Source: a virus. Taken from it: a DNA stretch of 55,287 nucleotides. Numbering within the stretch: position 1 is the first letter of the stretch; the number at the start of each line of letters is the position of its first letter. The translations under genes and the position numbers were made by a program. Below the pieces are notes generated by a model. The model made no database searches, was not told the origin of the DNA, and saw only the letters and a list, made by a program, of their open reading frames with translations. The DNA is taken from positions 1 through 55,287 of IMG/VR virus record IMGVR_UViG_3300024999_000131. The stretch is one strand, 5' to 3'. Positions 6,938-14,551 of the stretch are shown in pieces.

Positions 6938-6990
6938 TTGACAACGACTTCATTTGTGTGGTATCATAAGACATAGACATAAATGAAGTC
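6938..6990 (+). promoter_or_regulatory. Promoter with overlapping inverted repeat (operator candidate)
   Basis: TTGACA at 6938-6943 and TATCAT at 6962-6967 are 18 bp apart. A perfect 10-bp inverted repeat, GACTTCATTT at 6946-6955 and AAATGAAGTC at 6981-6990, begins in the spacer and encloses the -10 element. The arrangement suits a repressor or activator site controlling the DNA ligase gene. As RNA the second arm would be followed by TAAATTTTTAA, so an attenuator is also conceivable. Confidence 0.65.
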
Positions 6991-7022
6991 TAAATTTTTA
7001 ATAAGAAAGAGGAGAGATATTA

Positions 7023-8984
7023 ATGGAAAAGATTCAAAGAATACAAAAATTAGTTAAGGAACTCAATGTAGCCTGTGACGCTTATTATGTTAAAGATAAT
7101 CCAATCATGTCAGACAAACAATATGATGCCTTGTACGATGAATTAACAGCCTTACAGAACGAAACAAACTACATATTATCCTCATCACCAACACAGAAAG
7201 TTCAAGGTACGGTTATCGATTCATTAAAAAAAGTACAACATACAGAACCAATGTTATCGGCTGAAAAATCAAAAGATATTAGTGATGTGATTAAATTCAT
7301 GGGGAATCAAGACTGTGTTTTATCATGGAAACTAGACGGCCTGACGTTAGTTTTAAGATACAATGAAGGTAAGCTTCAACAAGCAATTACCAGAGGTGGA
7401 GGAGATGAAGGGGAAGACGTAACCCATACAGTAAAAACTTTTTCAAACGTTCCTCTAACAATTGACTATACTGGATATTTAGAAATTCGTGGAGAGGGAT
7501 TAGTTACTTTTAAAGACTTTGAGAGAATTAATGAAGAGTTAATAGTTAATGGGGAAGAACCTTATTCAAGTCCAAGAAACTTAGCTGCTGGATCGGTAAG
7601 ACAATTGAATGCCAACATTACTAAAAAGAGGAATCTACTTTTTATTGCTTTTGGAATTGTGAAGTGTGAAAATATTTTAGATTTTAAACATGAACAATTT
7701 GAATTTTTAGCAAAACAAGGATTTAGTATAGTGGAAGCAGTCAATATAAATAAAAAAGAAATTGAGGAATATGTAGAACTATTTAAAAGTAAACTTGAAA
7801 ACCTCCCTTATCTTACTGATGGATTAATTATTGAATTTGATGATATTATTTATGGGAAAGCACAAGGTTTTACTGGCCACCACACCAAAAACCTCTACGC
7901 CATGAAATGGAACGACGACTGTTTTGAGACAACATTTAAATTTGTTGAATTAAATACAACAAGAACTGGTATAGCATCTGTGACAGCAATATATGAAGAA
8001 GTTGATTTAGATGGAGCAATGAATACGAGAGCTAGTTTGCACAATTATGATATCTTTGAAGATTTTCAATTAGGGGTAGGAGATATTCTTACTATTTATC
8101 GTGCAAATGGAGTTATACCTCAAGTTGAAGACAATTTAACACGTTCTGGAACATACAAAATTGATATGATATGTCCATCGTGCGGAGGAGAACTTGTGAT
8201 TAGAGCACCAAAAGAAGCAAGGTTCTTATTCTGTGACAATGAAGATTGCCCTGCACAATTGGTCAATAAATTTGTTCACTATTGTTCAAAAGTCGGTATG
8301 AATGTGGATGGATTTTCTGATGCAGGAATAGAACTTTTTATTAATGAAGGATTTTTAAAAACATTTGCTGATATTTATAAACTAGAACAATATAAAAGCA
8401 AAATTGTAAAATTAGAAGGTTGGGGAGCAAAAAGCTATAATAAATTAATTCAAGCAATTGAGAAATCAAAGAGTGTTAAGATGGAAAATTTCTTATACGC
8501 TCTTGGGATTAATAATGTAGGAATTGGAGGGTCAAAAAGACTAACAGAACATTTTAGTAATGACATTAATAAATTATTTGAAGCAATTGAAAGTCATTAT
8601 AATTTTAGTCAGATTGTAGACTTTGGTGAAATTACCGCACAATCAATTCATGATTATTTTAATAAACCACAACATAATAATGTGGTTAGTGAATTAATTG
8701 ATTATGTCAAATTTATTAAAGAAGAAAAGAAGGAAGTGTTAAATGTGGATAGTTTCCTAAATGGTAAAAAATGTTATTGCACTGGCAGTTTTCAGTCGTA
8801 CAAGAAGGAAGAATTAAAAAGTATTGTCGAAGGTTTAGGTGGTATTTTTACAGGAGGATATGTAAAATCTTTGGATTACTTAGTGGTGGGAAAATTAAAA
8901 GGATCTTCAAAGGAAGCAAAAGCATTAAAAGATGGAATTAAAGTTTTACAAGAAGATGAATTTTTATCAATGATTGGAGAATAG
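7023..8984 (+). CDS. ligA: NAD-dependent DNA ligase
   Basis: This is a full-length LigA of 653 residues. The Ia domain has DAYYVKDNPIMSDKQYDALY at 19-38 for NAD binding. Adenylation uses the Lys of SWKLDG at about 103, then TRGGGDEGEDVT, LEIRGE and NLAAGSVRQL. The zinc finger is CPSCGGEL...CDNEDCPAQ at about 383-412, followed by helix-hairpin-helix repeats (YALGINNVG) and a C-terminal BRCT domain (KCYCTGSFQSYKKEEL onwards). It seals nicks during phage replication. It has its own promoter and possible operator. Confidence 0.97.
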   Translation: MEKIQRIQKLVKELNVACDAYYVKDNPIMSDKQYDALYDELTALQNETNYILSSSPTQKVQGTVIDSLKKVQHTEPMLSAEKSKDISDVIKFMGNQDCVLSWKLDGLTLVLRYNEGKLQQAITRGGGDEGEDVTHTVKTFSNVPLTIDYTGYLEIRGEGLVTFKDFERINEELIVNGEEPYSSPRNLAAGSVRQLNANITKKRNLLFIAFGIVKCENILDFKHEQFEFLAKQGFSIVEAVNINKKEIEEYVELFKSKLENLPYLTDGLIIEFDDIIYGKAQGFTGHHTKNLYAMKWNDDCFETTFKFVELNTTRTGIASVTAIYEEVDLDGAMNTRASLHNYDIFEDFQLGVGDILTIYRANGVIPQVEDNLTRSGTYKIDMICPSCGGELVIRAPKEARFLFCDNEDCPAQLVNKFVHYCSKVGMNVDGFSDAGIELFINEGFLKTFADIYKLEQYKSKIVKLEGWGAKSYNKLIQAIEKSKSVKMENFLYALGINNVGIGGSKRLTEHFSNDINKLFEAIESHYNFSQIVDFGEITAQSIHDYFNKPQHNNVVSELIDYVKFIKEEKKEVLNVDSFLNGKKCYCTGSFQSYKKEELKSIVEGLGGIFTGGYVKSLDYLVVGKLKGSSKEAKALKDGIKVLQEDEFLSMIGE

Positions 8985-8991
8985 AAAAATA

Positions 8992-9100
8992 ATATGGAAG
9001 TATGAAATTACACCTTCCAAATGCTCTCTCATGCTTCCATATACTCCATATTCCTAACGCAAAATTGCCTACAATTAAAATAACTATTTCCTCGGATAAA
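8992..9100 (+). repeat. Intergenic region homologous to 13508-13600
   Basis: The gap after ligA starts with an inverted repeat (ATATGGAAG 8992-9000, CTTCCATAT 9034-9042) and contains CTTCCAAATGCTC, TACTCCATATTCCTAA and CGCAAAATTGCC. The gap at 13508-13600 has CTTCCGAATGCTC, TACTACGTTTCTTAA and CACAAAATCCAC in the same order and spacing. The two look like diverged copies of one noncoding element. Confidence 0.5.
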
Positions 9101-9120
9101 GAAAGGATGAAGTGAATAAA

Positions 9121-9321
9121 ATGAAATGCATATGTGGAAACCCCTTACAATTTTCAGACAATAGTGTTGAGACGGAAGATGGTAAATATGGAGAGATACG
9201 TCCTGTATATTATTGTGATACATGTAATGTAGTTTATGATGGTTATGAATTAGATTGTGAAGATAACTATACTATTATTTCAAACAAATATGTTAAGTGG
9301 TTTGATAAACACAATACTTAA
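9121..9321 (+). CDS. Small zinc-binding-type protein
   Basis: The start is ATG 9121 or GTG 9112; GAAAGGATGAAG lies too close to 9112 and 13 bases from 9121. The product of about 66 residues has CICGNP at the start and YYCDTCNVVYDGYELDC in the middle, a Cys-pair zinc-ribbon arrangement, and an acidic C-terminal part. Function unknown. Confidence 0.6.
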   Translation: MKCICGNPLQFSDNSVETEDGKYGEIRPVYYCDTCNVVYDGYELDCEDNYTIISNKYVKWFDKHNT

Positions 9322-9329
9322 GAAGATAA

Positions 9330-9475
9330 CAACAACTATTTGAAAGATTTCTAAATGCATCTTTTGAACTAAAAACAGAATTAATGGAAAAGCTTTTTCA
9401 AGATAGGGAACATATTTGAGTGATAAAGAGCAAGAATTTTCAGTTGCTTTAAGTGAATGGCACAAGATTATTTAA
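9330..9475 (+). pseudogene. Frameshifted remnant of a small helical gene
   Basis: One frame reads QQLFERFLNASFELKTELME, KLFQDREHI, then TGA at 9417-9419. A shifted frame starting at 9419 reads SDKEQEFSVALSEWHKII, then TAA at 9473. Together they look like one amphipathic helical C-terminus broken by a single frameshift near 9417. There is no start codon or ribosome binding site, so it is probably a relic. Confidence 0.35.
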
Positions 9476-9507
9476 AGAACTATTTTAAGGGAGTAGGAGG
9501 GGAGACT

Positions 9508-9678
9508 ATGGACATTAAATTAGGAAGTAACGAAATAGCTTGTATTATTGATTGGTTTAAAGTTGCTCATTCAAAAGGAAAAGCAACACATTTTGAAGAA
9601 GACTTATGCGATAAACTTGAAGACTTTAGAATGTTTTTAATTAAAAATAATTCTATGTTCATCCATATTTGGTTGTGA
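9508..9678 (+). CDS. Small protein, unknown
   Basis: The start ATG 9508 is chosen over the upstream ATG 9457 because GTAGGAGGGGAG is directly before it and 9457 lies inside the neighbouring relic. The 56-residue product (MDIKLGSNEIACIIDWFKVA) is mixed helical. No function recognised. Confidence 0.65.
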   Translation: MDIKLGSNEIACIIDWFKVAHSKGKATHFEEDLCDKLEDFRMFLIKNNSMFIHIWL

Positions 9679-9700
9679 ATTTTAAGGAGGTAAAATACTT

Positions 9701-9946
9701 ATGGAAATAAATATTAATACAAACTTTGATGAATCGGACAGGGCGTTTATGCTTACTATTGATAATACATATACACCAGTTGAAATAATTCAGATACATT
9801 CTGTTGAGCATGATGTGAATGCTTATTGTGTTAGTATTTTTAAAGTAATCTACGAAGTAAAAACTCTAAACCCGTTCAGACGATATACGGTCTATGAAGA
9901 TAAACTTTATTCACTAGAAGATATGGAAAAATTATTGTTCAATTAA
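9701..9946 (+). CDS. Unknown protein
   Basis: An 81-residue ORF with TAAGGAGGT upstream. Its alternating hydrophobic pattern (RAFMLTIDNTYTPVEIIQIH, VNAYCVSIFKVIYEV) suggests a beta-rich fold with a short C-terminal helix. No known motif. Confidence 0.65.
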   Translation: MEININTNFDESDRAFMLTIDNTYTPVEIIQIHSVEHDVNAYCVSIFKVIYEVKTLNPFRRYTVYEDKLYSLEDMEKLLFN

Positions 9947-9975
9947 AATTATGGATTTATGGGGTGGGAGGTAAG

Positions 9976-10386
9976 ATGTATAAAATTGCTATAGTTGGAA
10001 TATCAAATAAACCAGATTGTAGTCCATTAGATAATAGTACAAATACTGGTAAAATAATAAATAGAATAATTGATAATTTTCCTGGAGTAGAATTTTATAA
10101 AACAAACCTTGTTAACTTTGCTCCACTAAATGAATTAGGAAAATTGCGCTATCCAACTAAACAAGAAATTGAAGATAATATGGAGTATTTATTAAACGAG
10201 ATTAGTGATTGTAATTTAGTGATTTGTTTAGGAAGCAAGGTTACAAAATATTTAACTAATAAAGCAAGTAATATAATTAGTATTAAACATCCGTCTTACA
10301 TATGGGTTTATAAACGAAAAGAATTAGATAGTTATATAGATAAGGTTGTTAATATAATCACATTATTGATACAACAAGAAACATAA
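9976..10386 (+). CDS. Uracil-DNA-glycosylase-superfamily-like protein
   Basis: ATG 9976 follows GTGGGAGG and gives 136 residues. The order of motifs recalls the UDG superfamily: an early loop with CSPLDNSTNTGKIINRII, then FYKTNLVNFAP, LRYPTKQEIEDNMEYL, a strand LVICLGSKVTKYL, and a late IKHPSYIW corresponding to the HPS loop. The canonical catalytic Asp/Asn of motif 1 is not clear, so activity on uracil is uncertain; it might bind damaged or deaminated DNA. It stands among genes of unknown function. Confidence 0.6.
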   Translation: MYKIAIVGISNKPDCSPLDNSTNTGKIINRIIDNFPGVEFYKTNLVNFAPLNELGKLRYPTKQEIEDNMEYLLNEISDCNLVICLGSKVTKYLTNKASNIISIKHPSYIWVYKRKELDSYIDKVVNIITLLIQQET

Positions 10387-10404
10387 TTAATGGGAGTTGA
10401 GGTT

Positions 10405-10593
10405 TTGAGATATTTTGCGGTCACAGATAGAGGTTATATTAAAGGTGATATTCTACAAGAAATGATAGAGTTTGTGGAGAAAGAAAATGCATGGCAATTT
10501 ACCGTTGAAGAAGTTAATGCTCGGGGTAATACTATTTGTGAAATTATATTTGATTATTATAAATGTAACAAATTTTGGTTTGAGAAAGTATAA
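10405..10593 (+). CDS. Small protein, TTG start
   Basis: TTG 10405 is taken as start because GGGAG at 10392-10396 lies eight bases upstream; ATG 10390 has no binding site. The product of about 62 residues (RYFAVTDRGYIKGDILQEMI) combines strands and one helix. Function unknown. Confidence 0.6.
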   Translation: MRYFAVTDRGYIKGDILQEMIEFVEKENAWQFTVEEVNARGNTICEIIFDYYKCNKFWFEKV

Positions 10594-10646
10594 TGCTTTA
10601 AAAAGAACATTTTAACCCAAATAAAATTTAAGAAAGAGGATAAGTA

Positions 10647-11192
10647 ATGGAAAATATTTTTAGATGTTCAATTTGTAAAAAAGAATTTAGTGGTTATGAC
10701 GCTGAAAAAGACTGTTTAAACGATGAAATTGAATGTAGAAACCTAAAACCAGAATTCCATAATACTGTTCAAGAGGCAATTAATATACTCACAAAAGATT
10801 ATGGTGTTGAATTTTTAGAAGAAAAACATAATGTAATGGCTGACTCTGATAATCATGGTATGGATTACAGTACTTATATGTATTTTAATGGTGAAGCAAA
10901 ATATAAAGATAATATATTTAAGTTTTATATCAGTAATGGTCAAATGAATGAAGGTTATGCTTTAGAATCTTCTAGTGGAATAGTGAATAGTTTTGTTTAT
11001 AAATATCTAAGAGAAAAAGAAATTGAATCAAATGAGATAATTGGGATTGTAGAAAGATATGAAAGTAATAGTATAAATGAAGAGGATGGTTATCACTATT
11101 ATAGAAGTGGTCATACAGTCGGGAATCAAGATATAAACGAATTAATGTATGATTTGGAAGGTAAGAAAATAAAAATTGAAGTATTAGAATAG
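10647..11192 (+). CDS. Unknown protein with N-terminal Cys pair
   Basis: The 181-residue product opens with FRCSICKKEFSGYDAEKDCL, a CxxC zinc-finger-like start with later Cys at 23 and 30. A long acidic mixed alpha/beta region follows, with HYYRSGHTVG near the end. AAAGAGGAT precedes the ATG. It is one of the longer proteins of this segment, but no family was recognised. Confidence 0.7.
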   Translation: MENIFRCSICKKEFSGYDAEKDCLNDEIECRNLKPEFHNTVQEAINILTKDYGVEFLEEKHNVMADSDNHGMDYSTYMYFNGEAKYKDNIFKFYISNGQMNEGYALESSSGIVNSFVYKYLREKEIESNEIIGIVERYESNSINEEDGYHYYRSGHTVGNQDINELMYDLEGKKIKIEVLE

Positions 11193-11240
11193 ATTAAAAT
11201 AAAATTGCATGTTTATGTGATTGAAAGGTGGTGAGATAAA

Positions 11241-11399
11241 ATGAACAGAGAACTATTTTATAAATCCGAGGGAGTTAGAGATTGTGTTAAATGGCTTGAA
11301 AAGGAAATTAAAGCAGGTAAATATCTAACTTCTGTTAATATAAAGATTGGTTTGGAGAAATATATGAGAAAATTAAAACATCAAGCAGAAGAAGAATAA
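11241..11399 (+). CDS. Small helical protein
   Basis: A 52-residue ORF with AAAGGTGGTGAG upstream, beginning MNRELFYKSEG. It is mostly two charged helices (VKWLEKEIKAGK, LEKYMRKLKHQAEEE). It stops 17 bases before the TTG of the next gene. Function unknown. Confidence 0.65.
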   Translation: MNRELFYKSEGVRDCVKWLEKEIKAGKYLTSVNIKIGLEKYMRKLKHQAEEE

Positions 11400-11416
11400 A
11401 GGAGGAAAATTAAAAG

Positions 11417-12478
11417 TTGAATAGTACTATATTTTTACCTAAAACAATTAAAGTAGGTTATCAAGAACGCAAAGATACATATACAGGTCAATTAGCTTAT
11501 ATTATTTATTATGACCAAAAGAATAAATTAAGAAAGGAGACCTCTTGGAATAGTTGGCGTGATGATAAAATTGAACCACAAGAGTTTTCAAATGAACCAA
11601 CTTCAGGATTTGTCTTAAATAAGAAAGTAGGTGACTATTCAAACGGATGGGATCATCGAAAATCATATTGTAGAGTATTCGACCCTCGTAATTTTGAGTT
11701 TGAAATCACCATAGAAAATCTACTTTACATACTTGAAAATGCTAACTCTATCAAAGGCAAAGGACTAGAAGGCGATTTTGTTTATGGTTGGGATGGAAAA
11801 GACCTACTCTTAATGCCAGTTGATTCTCCTGATTACATTGAACTATCCAAATTAAATGATTTGAGACATGAGAAAAAGAAATTTGATGGTAAGAATTTAA
11901 TTTTAGGTGCAACATACAAATCCAATTCTAATAATGAATTGATTTATTTAGGTAGATTTTATGAAAGCAACAACGATAGCAAAGAAACAAAAACATATTT
12001 TTTCTACAATAGAAATGTAAGTTACGGAAAGATTAAATCTATAAAATCTTTGTCAGGTAATATTATTGATATAATAGATGAGAATTGCGTTGAAGACTAT
12101 TCTAATTTGATGGATGAATTATTAAAGAGTAGTAGTTATTCTGCCAGAGAGCCTAAATATGATACATATTTAGATTATACTTTAGAAGAGTTTAAAGAAA
12201 ATTTAAAAGAATATGCTTATTGGAGACATAAATATTTTACTCAAATAAACAATAAGTATATAAAATATCAAATAGAAAGATACAGTGATTACAGTTGGCG
12301 TTATAGTTACAACAAAGAACCAAAGAATTATACTTATGACGTTTATGCTATGAGTAAAGGGCATAGAGATGAGAAGATAATGGGATCAGCTTCTCCAGAC
12401 CAAATTTTTAATAAACTAAATCCTAAATATTTGGTAACTTATAATCAAAATAAAGAAATAATTAAGGAGTGGAAATAA
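11417..12478 (+). CDS. Conserved phage protein of unknown function
   Basis: The start is TTG 11417 with AAAGGAGGA upstream. The 353-residue product begins LPKTIKVGYQERKDTYTGQL and has a conserved-looking aromatic N-terminal half (SWNSWRDD, SGFVLNKKVGDYSNGWDHR, CRVFDPRNFEFEITIENLLY, FVYGWDGKDLLLMPVDS), followed by a Lys/Tyr-rich C-terminal half. I believe similar proteins occur in many large phages, but no biochemical role is known to me. The next gene starts two bases after its stop. Confidence 0.8.
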   Translation: MNSTIFLPKTIKVGYQERKDTYTGQLAYIIYYDQKNKLRKETSWNSWRDDKIEPQEFSNEPTSGFVLNKKVGDYSNGWDHRKSYCRVFDPRNFEFEITIENLLYILENANSIKGKGLEGDFVYGWDGKDLLLMPVDSPDYIELSKLNDLRHEKKKFDGKNLILGATYKSNSNNELIYLGRFYESNNDSKETKTYFFYNRNVSYGKIKSIKSLSGNIIDIIDENCVEDYSNLMDELLKSSSYSAREPKYDTYLDYTLEEFKENLKEYAYWRHKYFTQINNKYIKYQIERYSDYSWRYSYNKEPKNYTYDVYAMSKGHRDEKIMGSASPDQIFNKLNPKYLVTYNQNKEIIKEWK

Positions 12479-12480
12479 AA

Positions 12481-12885
12481 ATGGCAAATGAAACAAATGA
12501 TCAAAAGATTATGGAACTGAAGAAACAAATAGAGGATAAAAAAGCAAAACTAATTAAATCTCAGAAGTTCACACCAATCACTAACTGTTCAATTGAGGTT
12601 GATGGTATTCGTTATAATCTTCAAGTCTTAAACAAAGAGCAATTAATTACTTTATTAGTTAAACTTAATTCATATAGAATTTCTGCGAAAGATTTAGAAG
12701 TAGAATATGTTATCAGTGGATTTAATGTTGTGGAATGGATTATTGATATTAAGTCAAAACTTGATTTTGTAAGCAGGAAAGAAGAAGAAAATAAACTTAA
12801 AGTTATGGAATCTAAATTACATCAATTACTTTCCAATGAGAAAAAAGTAGAACTTGAAATTGACGAAATTATGAAATCTTTGTAA
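12481..12885 (+). CDS. Coiled-coil protein, unknown
   Basis: ATG 12481 follows AAGGAGTGGAAATAAAA, within the end of the preceding gene. The 134-residue product starts and ends with predicted coiled coils (KIMELKKQIEDKKAKL; KLKVMESKLHQLLSNEKKVE) around a mixed central domain (SIEVDGIRYNLQVLNKEQLI). It is probably coupled to the previous gene and may form a complex with its product, which is an inference from spacing. Confidence 0.75.
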   Translation: MANETNDQKIMELKKQIEDKKAKLIKSQKFTPITNCSIEVDGIRYNLQVLNKEQLITLLVKLNSYRISAKDLEVEYVISGFNVVEWIIDIKSKLDFVSRKEEENKLKVMESKLHQLLSNEKKVELEIDEIMKSL

Positions 12886-12902
12886 TAATGTAAATTTAGA
12901 AA

Positions 12903-12932
12903 GTGGCCTCTAGCAAGGGTTTTAGAGGCCAC
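12903..12932 (+). other. Intergenic stem-loop with AAGTGGC/TAGCAAGGGTTT motif
   Basis: A perfect 10-bp stem (GTGGCCTCTA with TAGAGGCCAC) encloses a 10-base loop GCAAGGGTTT. It is followed by ACAAACCG, with no U-tract. The AAGTGGC core recurs at the stem-loop 16433-16477 and at 27954-27960, and TAGCAA recurs in the first. It could be an RNA processing or stability element. Confidence 0.7.
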
Positions 12933-12976
12933 ACAAACCGATAAAAGATACATTTGTTTGGATTAGGAGGTGAAAA

Positions 12977-13168
12977 ATGTTCGGATATGATTATAGGATT
13001 AAAAGAGATGACCAAGGCAATAAAGTTTTAGATATTTCTATAAATTTAGAATACATTTCGAAATTTGATGATATTCAAATTGATGAGTTGGAATGTATTT
13101 TGAATGATTATAATCCAGTTGGATTATTAAGAGAAATTATAAAAAGTATTCACTGCCGAGATTACTAA
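12977..13168 (+). CDS. Small protein, unknown
   Basis: A 63-residue ORF with a strong AGGAGGTG binding site. The N-terminal half is beta-like (FGYDYRIKRDDQGNKVLDIS) and the C-terminal half helical. It is the first gene after the stem-loop at 12903. No function recognised. Confidence 0.65.
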   Translation: MFGYDYRIKRDDQGNKVLDISINLEYISKFDDIQIDELECILNDYNPVGLLREIIKSIHCRDY

Positions 13169-13190
13169 AATATGATAAAAGGAGAATCGA

Positions 13191-13502
13191 ATGAAAGAAT
13201 TTAATGATTTCTTACTAAAGTTTAAAATTACCAACGACAAACTCAAAATGGAAATAAGTCTTAAAGATTTAGTGTGGTTGTTTCATAATAGTCCTGAAAA
13301 TATAGGTGAAGACGGTGACAGTCCATTTGCAAAAGTAAAACGTGGAAAAAGACAAGATTTCGCAGAATACTTTGTAAAGATACTTATGGAAGACGCTCCA
13401 TACGAAAGAGATTGCTTTAGATGGGGAGAGCCATTTGAAGATGTATTTAGAGAAATTACTGAGAGTGGAGTAGATTTTTGTAAATATGAGGATGAAGACT
13501 AA
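13191..13502 (+). CDS. Unknown acidic protein
   Basis: The 103-residue product begins MKEFNDFLLKFKITNDKLKM and ends with an acidic, aromatic stretch (GEPFEDVFREITESG, KYEDED). A short basic segment (KVKRGKRQD) lies between. The binding site AAAGGAG precedes ATG 13191. No motif of known function is seen. Confidence 0.68.
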   Translation: MKEFNDFLLKFKITNDKLKMEISLKDLVWLFHNSPENIGEDGDSPFAKVKRGKRQDFAEYFVKILMEDAPYERDCFRWGEPFEDVFREITESGVDFCKYEDED

Positions 13503-13507
13503 AATTT

Positions 13508-13600
13508 ATCTTCCGAATGCTCACGAATGCTCTTGTTTACTACGTTTCTTAAACACAAAATCCACATAAAATGAATATTTATTGTATTTGGAAAGGAGAA
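13508..13600 (+). repeat. Second copy of the intergenic element at 8992-9100
   Basis: The region contains CTTCCGAATGCTC followed by a second GAATGCTC nine bases later, then TACTACGTTTCTTAA and CACAAAATCCAC, matching the post-ligA gap in order. No ORF or promoter consensus is seen in it. Confidence 0.5.
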
Positions 13601-13605
13601 TTAAT

Positions 13606-13827
13606 TTGAAAGAATTAAATGGTTTTGTTGATGTATTTCATATCTTAGGTAATCTTCAATCCACAGAATTTATTGATAATAATGGTGATATGGGAGTTAC
13701 AGATCCGACTTTAGCTAAAAGATTTGATTCATATAGAGAAGCATCAGATTATTACCAAACCAATAAAGATAATTATTATGACAATTTATATCCACAAGGA
13801 GTTAGGATTACTGTTGAACTGGTTTGA
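13606..13827 (+). CDS. Small protein of a paralogous pair
   Basis: TTG 13606 with AAAGGAG seven bases upstream is preferred to the earlier TTG 13582. The 73-residue product shares its framework with the product of 14128-14367: FHILGN/FYVLGS, AKRFDSYREASDYY/AKKFDTVKEALEYY, and GVRITVELV/RVRVIVELI. The pair is separated by one gene and a promoter. Function unknown. Confidence 0.7.
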   Translation: MKELNGFVDVFHILGNLQSTEFIDNNGDMGVTDPTLAKRFDSYREASDYYQTNKDNYYDNLYPQGVRITVELV

Positions 13828-13864
13828 AATCTGACTTTCAAAGAATTAAGAAAGGATAAGAAAA

Positions 13865-14023
13865 ATGGGATTTGATTTATATTCGGCAAAAGAAATAATT
13901 ATTAAACCAAATAAAGATAATGTTACATTTAATGTGCATGTAAAATTTGATGGAGAAATAGAGTTTATTTATCCAAGAGTATATATTAATAAGTTTGATG
14001 TAGATATTCTTACTGAAAACTAA
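13865..14023 (+). CDS. Small protein, unknown
   Basis: A 52-residue ORF starting MGFDLYSAKEIII, with AAGAAAGGATAAG upstream. It is beta-rich (NVTFNVHVKFDGEIEFIYP). It lies between the two paralogues and ends just before the promoter at 14033. Confidence 0.6.
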   Translation: MGFDLYSAKEIIIKPNKDNVTFNVHVKFDGEIEFIYPRVYINKFDVDILTEN

Positions 14024-14032
14024 AAATATACT

Positions 14033-14061
14033 TTGACTTTAACTAAAAATAAGTGTATAAT
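14033..14061 (+). promoter_or_regulatory. Sigma-A-type promoter
   Basis: TTGACT (14033-14038) and TATAAT (14056-14061) are separated by exactly 17 bp in an intergenic region. It would drive the gene at 14128 and those after it, with a leader of about 60 bases. Confidence 0.8.
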
Positions 14062-14127
14062 ATCAATAAAACAAGAAATAATAAATCCCAACAATACATC
14101 TTAAACAATCAGAAAGGGGATTTTATT

Positions 14128-14367
14128 ATGGAAACAGTTCAAAGTATACCAAACGGTTACATCAAATACTTCTATGTTTTAGGAAGTAAAACAGGTGATG
14201 GATTTATGAATCACAACATTAAAAGCAACAAACTTGTTACAGATCTATTAAGGGCTAAGAAATTTGACACGGTTAAAGAAGCACTTGAATATTATAAAAA
14301 AGTGAAATGTAATTATCTAGAAGAATTGATTTCACATCGTGTTAGAGTTATTGTTGAGTTGATTTAA
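14128..14367 (+). CDS. Small protein of a paralogous pair
   Basis: ATG 14128 follows GAAAGGGGATT; the ATG at 14053 lies within the -10 region of the promoter and is rejected. The 79-residue product has FYVLGSKTGDGF, AKKFDTVKEALEYYKK and a C-terminal RVRVIVELI, the same frame as the product of 13606-13827. It is the first gene of its transcription unit. Function unknown. Confidence 0.72.
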   Translation: METVQSIPNGYIKYFYVLGSKTGDGFMNHNIKSNKLVTDLLRAKKFDTVKEALEYYKKVKCNYLEELISHRVRVIVELI

Positions 14368-14376
14368 ATTTGAAGA

Positions 14377-14418
14377 TATGGTGCAATATAAGTTAGAAAT
14401 AATAAATATTGCACCATA
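14377..14418 (+). other. Strong intergenic stem-loop
   Basis: A perfect 13-bp stem (TATGGTGCAATAT with ATATTGCACCATA) closes a 16-base A-rich loop. It is followed by AAATTAGAAGGG, not by a U-tract. It lies between the promoter-proximal gene and a truncated SLOG-type ORF. Confidence 0.75.
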
Positions 14419-14439
14419 AAATTAGAAGGGAGGAAAAGT

Positions 14440-14487
14440 ATGAGAATAATTATTGCAGGCGGAAGAGATTTTAGTGCTTGTGGTTAA
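14440..14487 (+). pseudogene. Truncated DUF2493/SLOG-type gene start
   Basis: With the good binding site GAAGGGAGG, ATG 14440 opens a 15-codon frame, MRIIIAGGRDFSACG, and stops. The first 11 residues are the hallmark start of the DUF2493 (SLOG-fold, nucleotide-binding) family, MRxIIAGGRDF. The rest of the gene is absent from the following 60 bases, so this is a deletion relic whose start is still translatable. Confidence 0.6.
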
Positions 14488-14551
14488 TTGTTAACACATG
14501 AAAGCTAATTTTCATCGTACTAAAATAATAAATGAAAGATAGGAGGAACAT

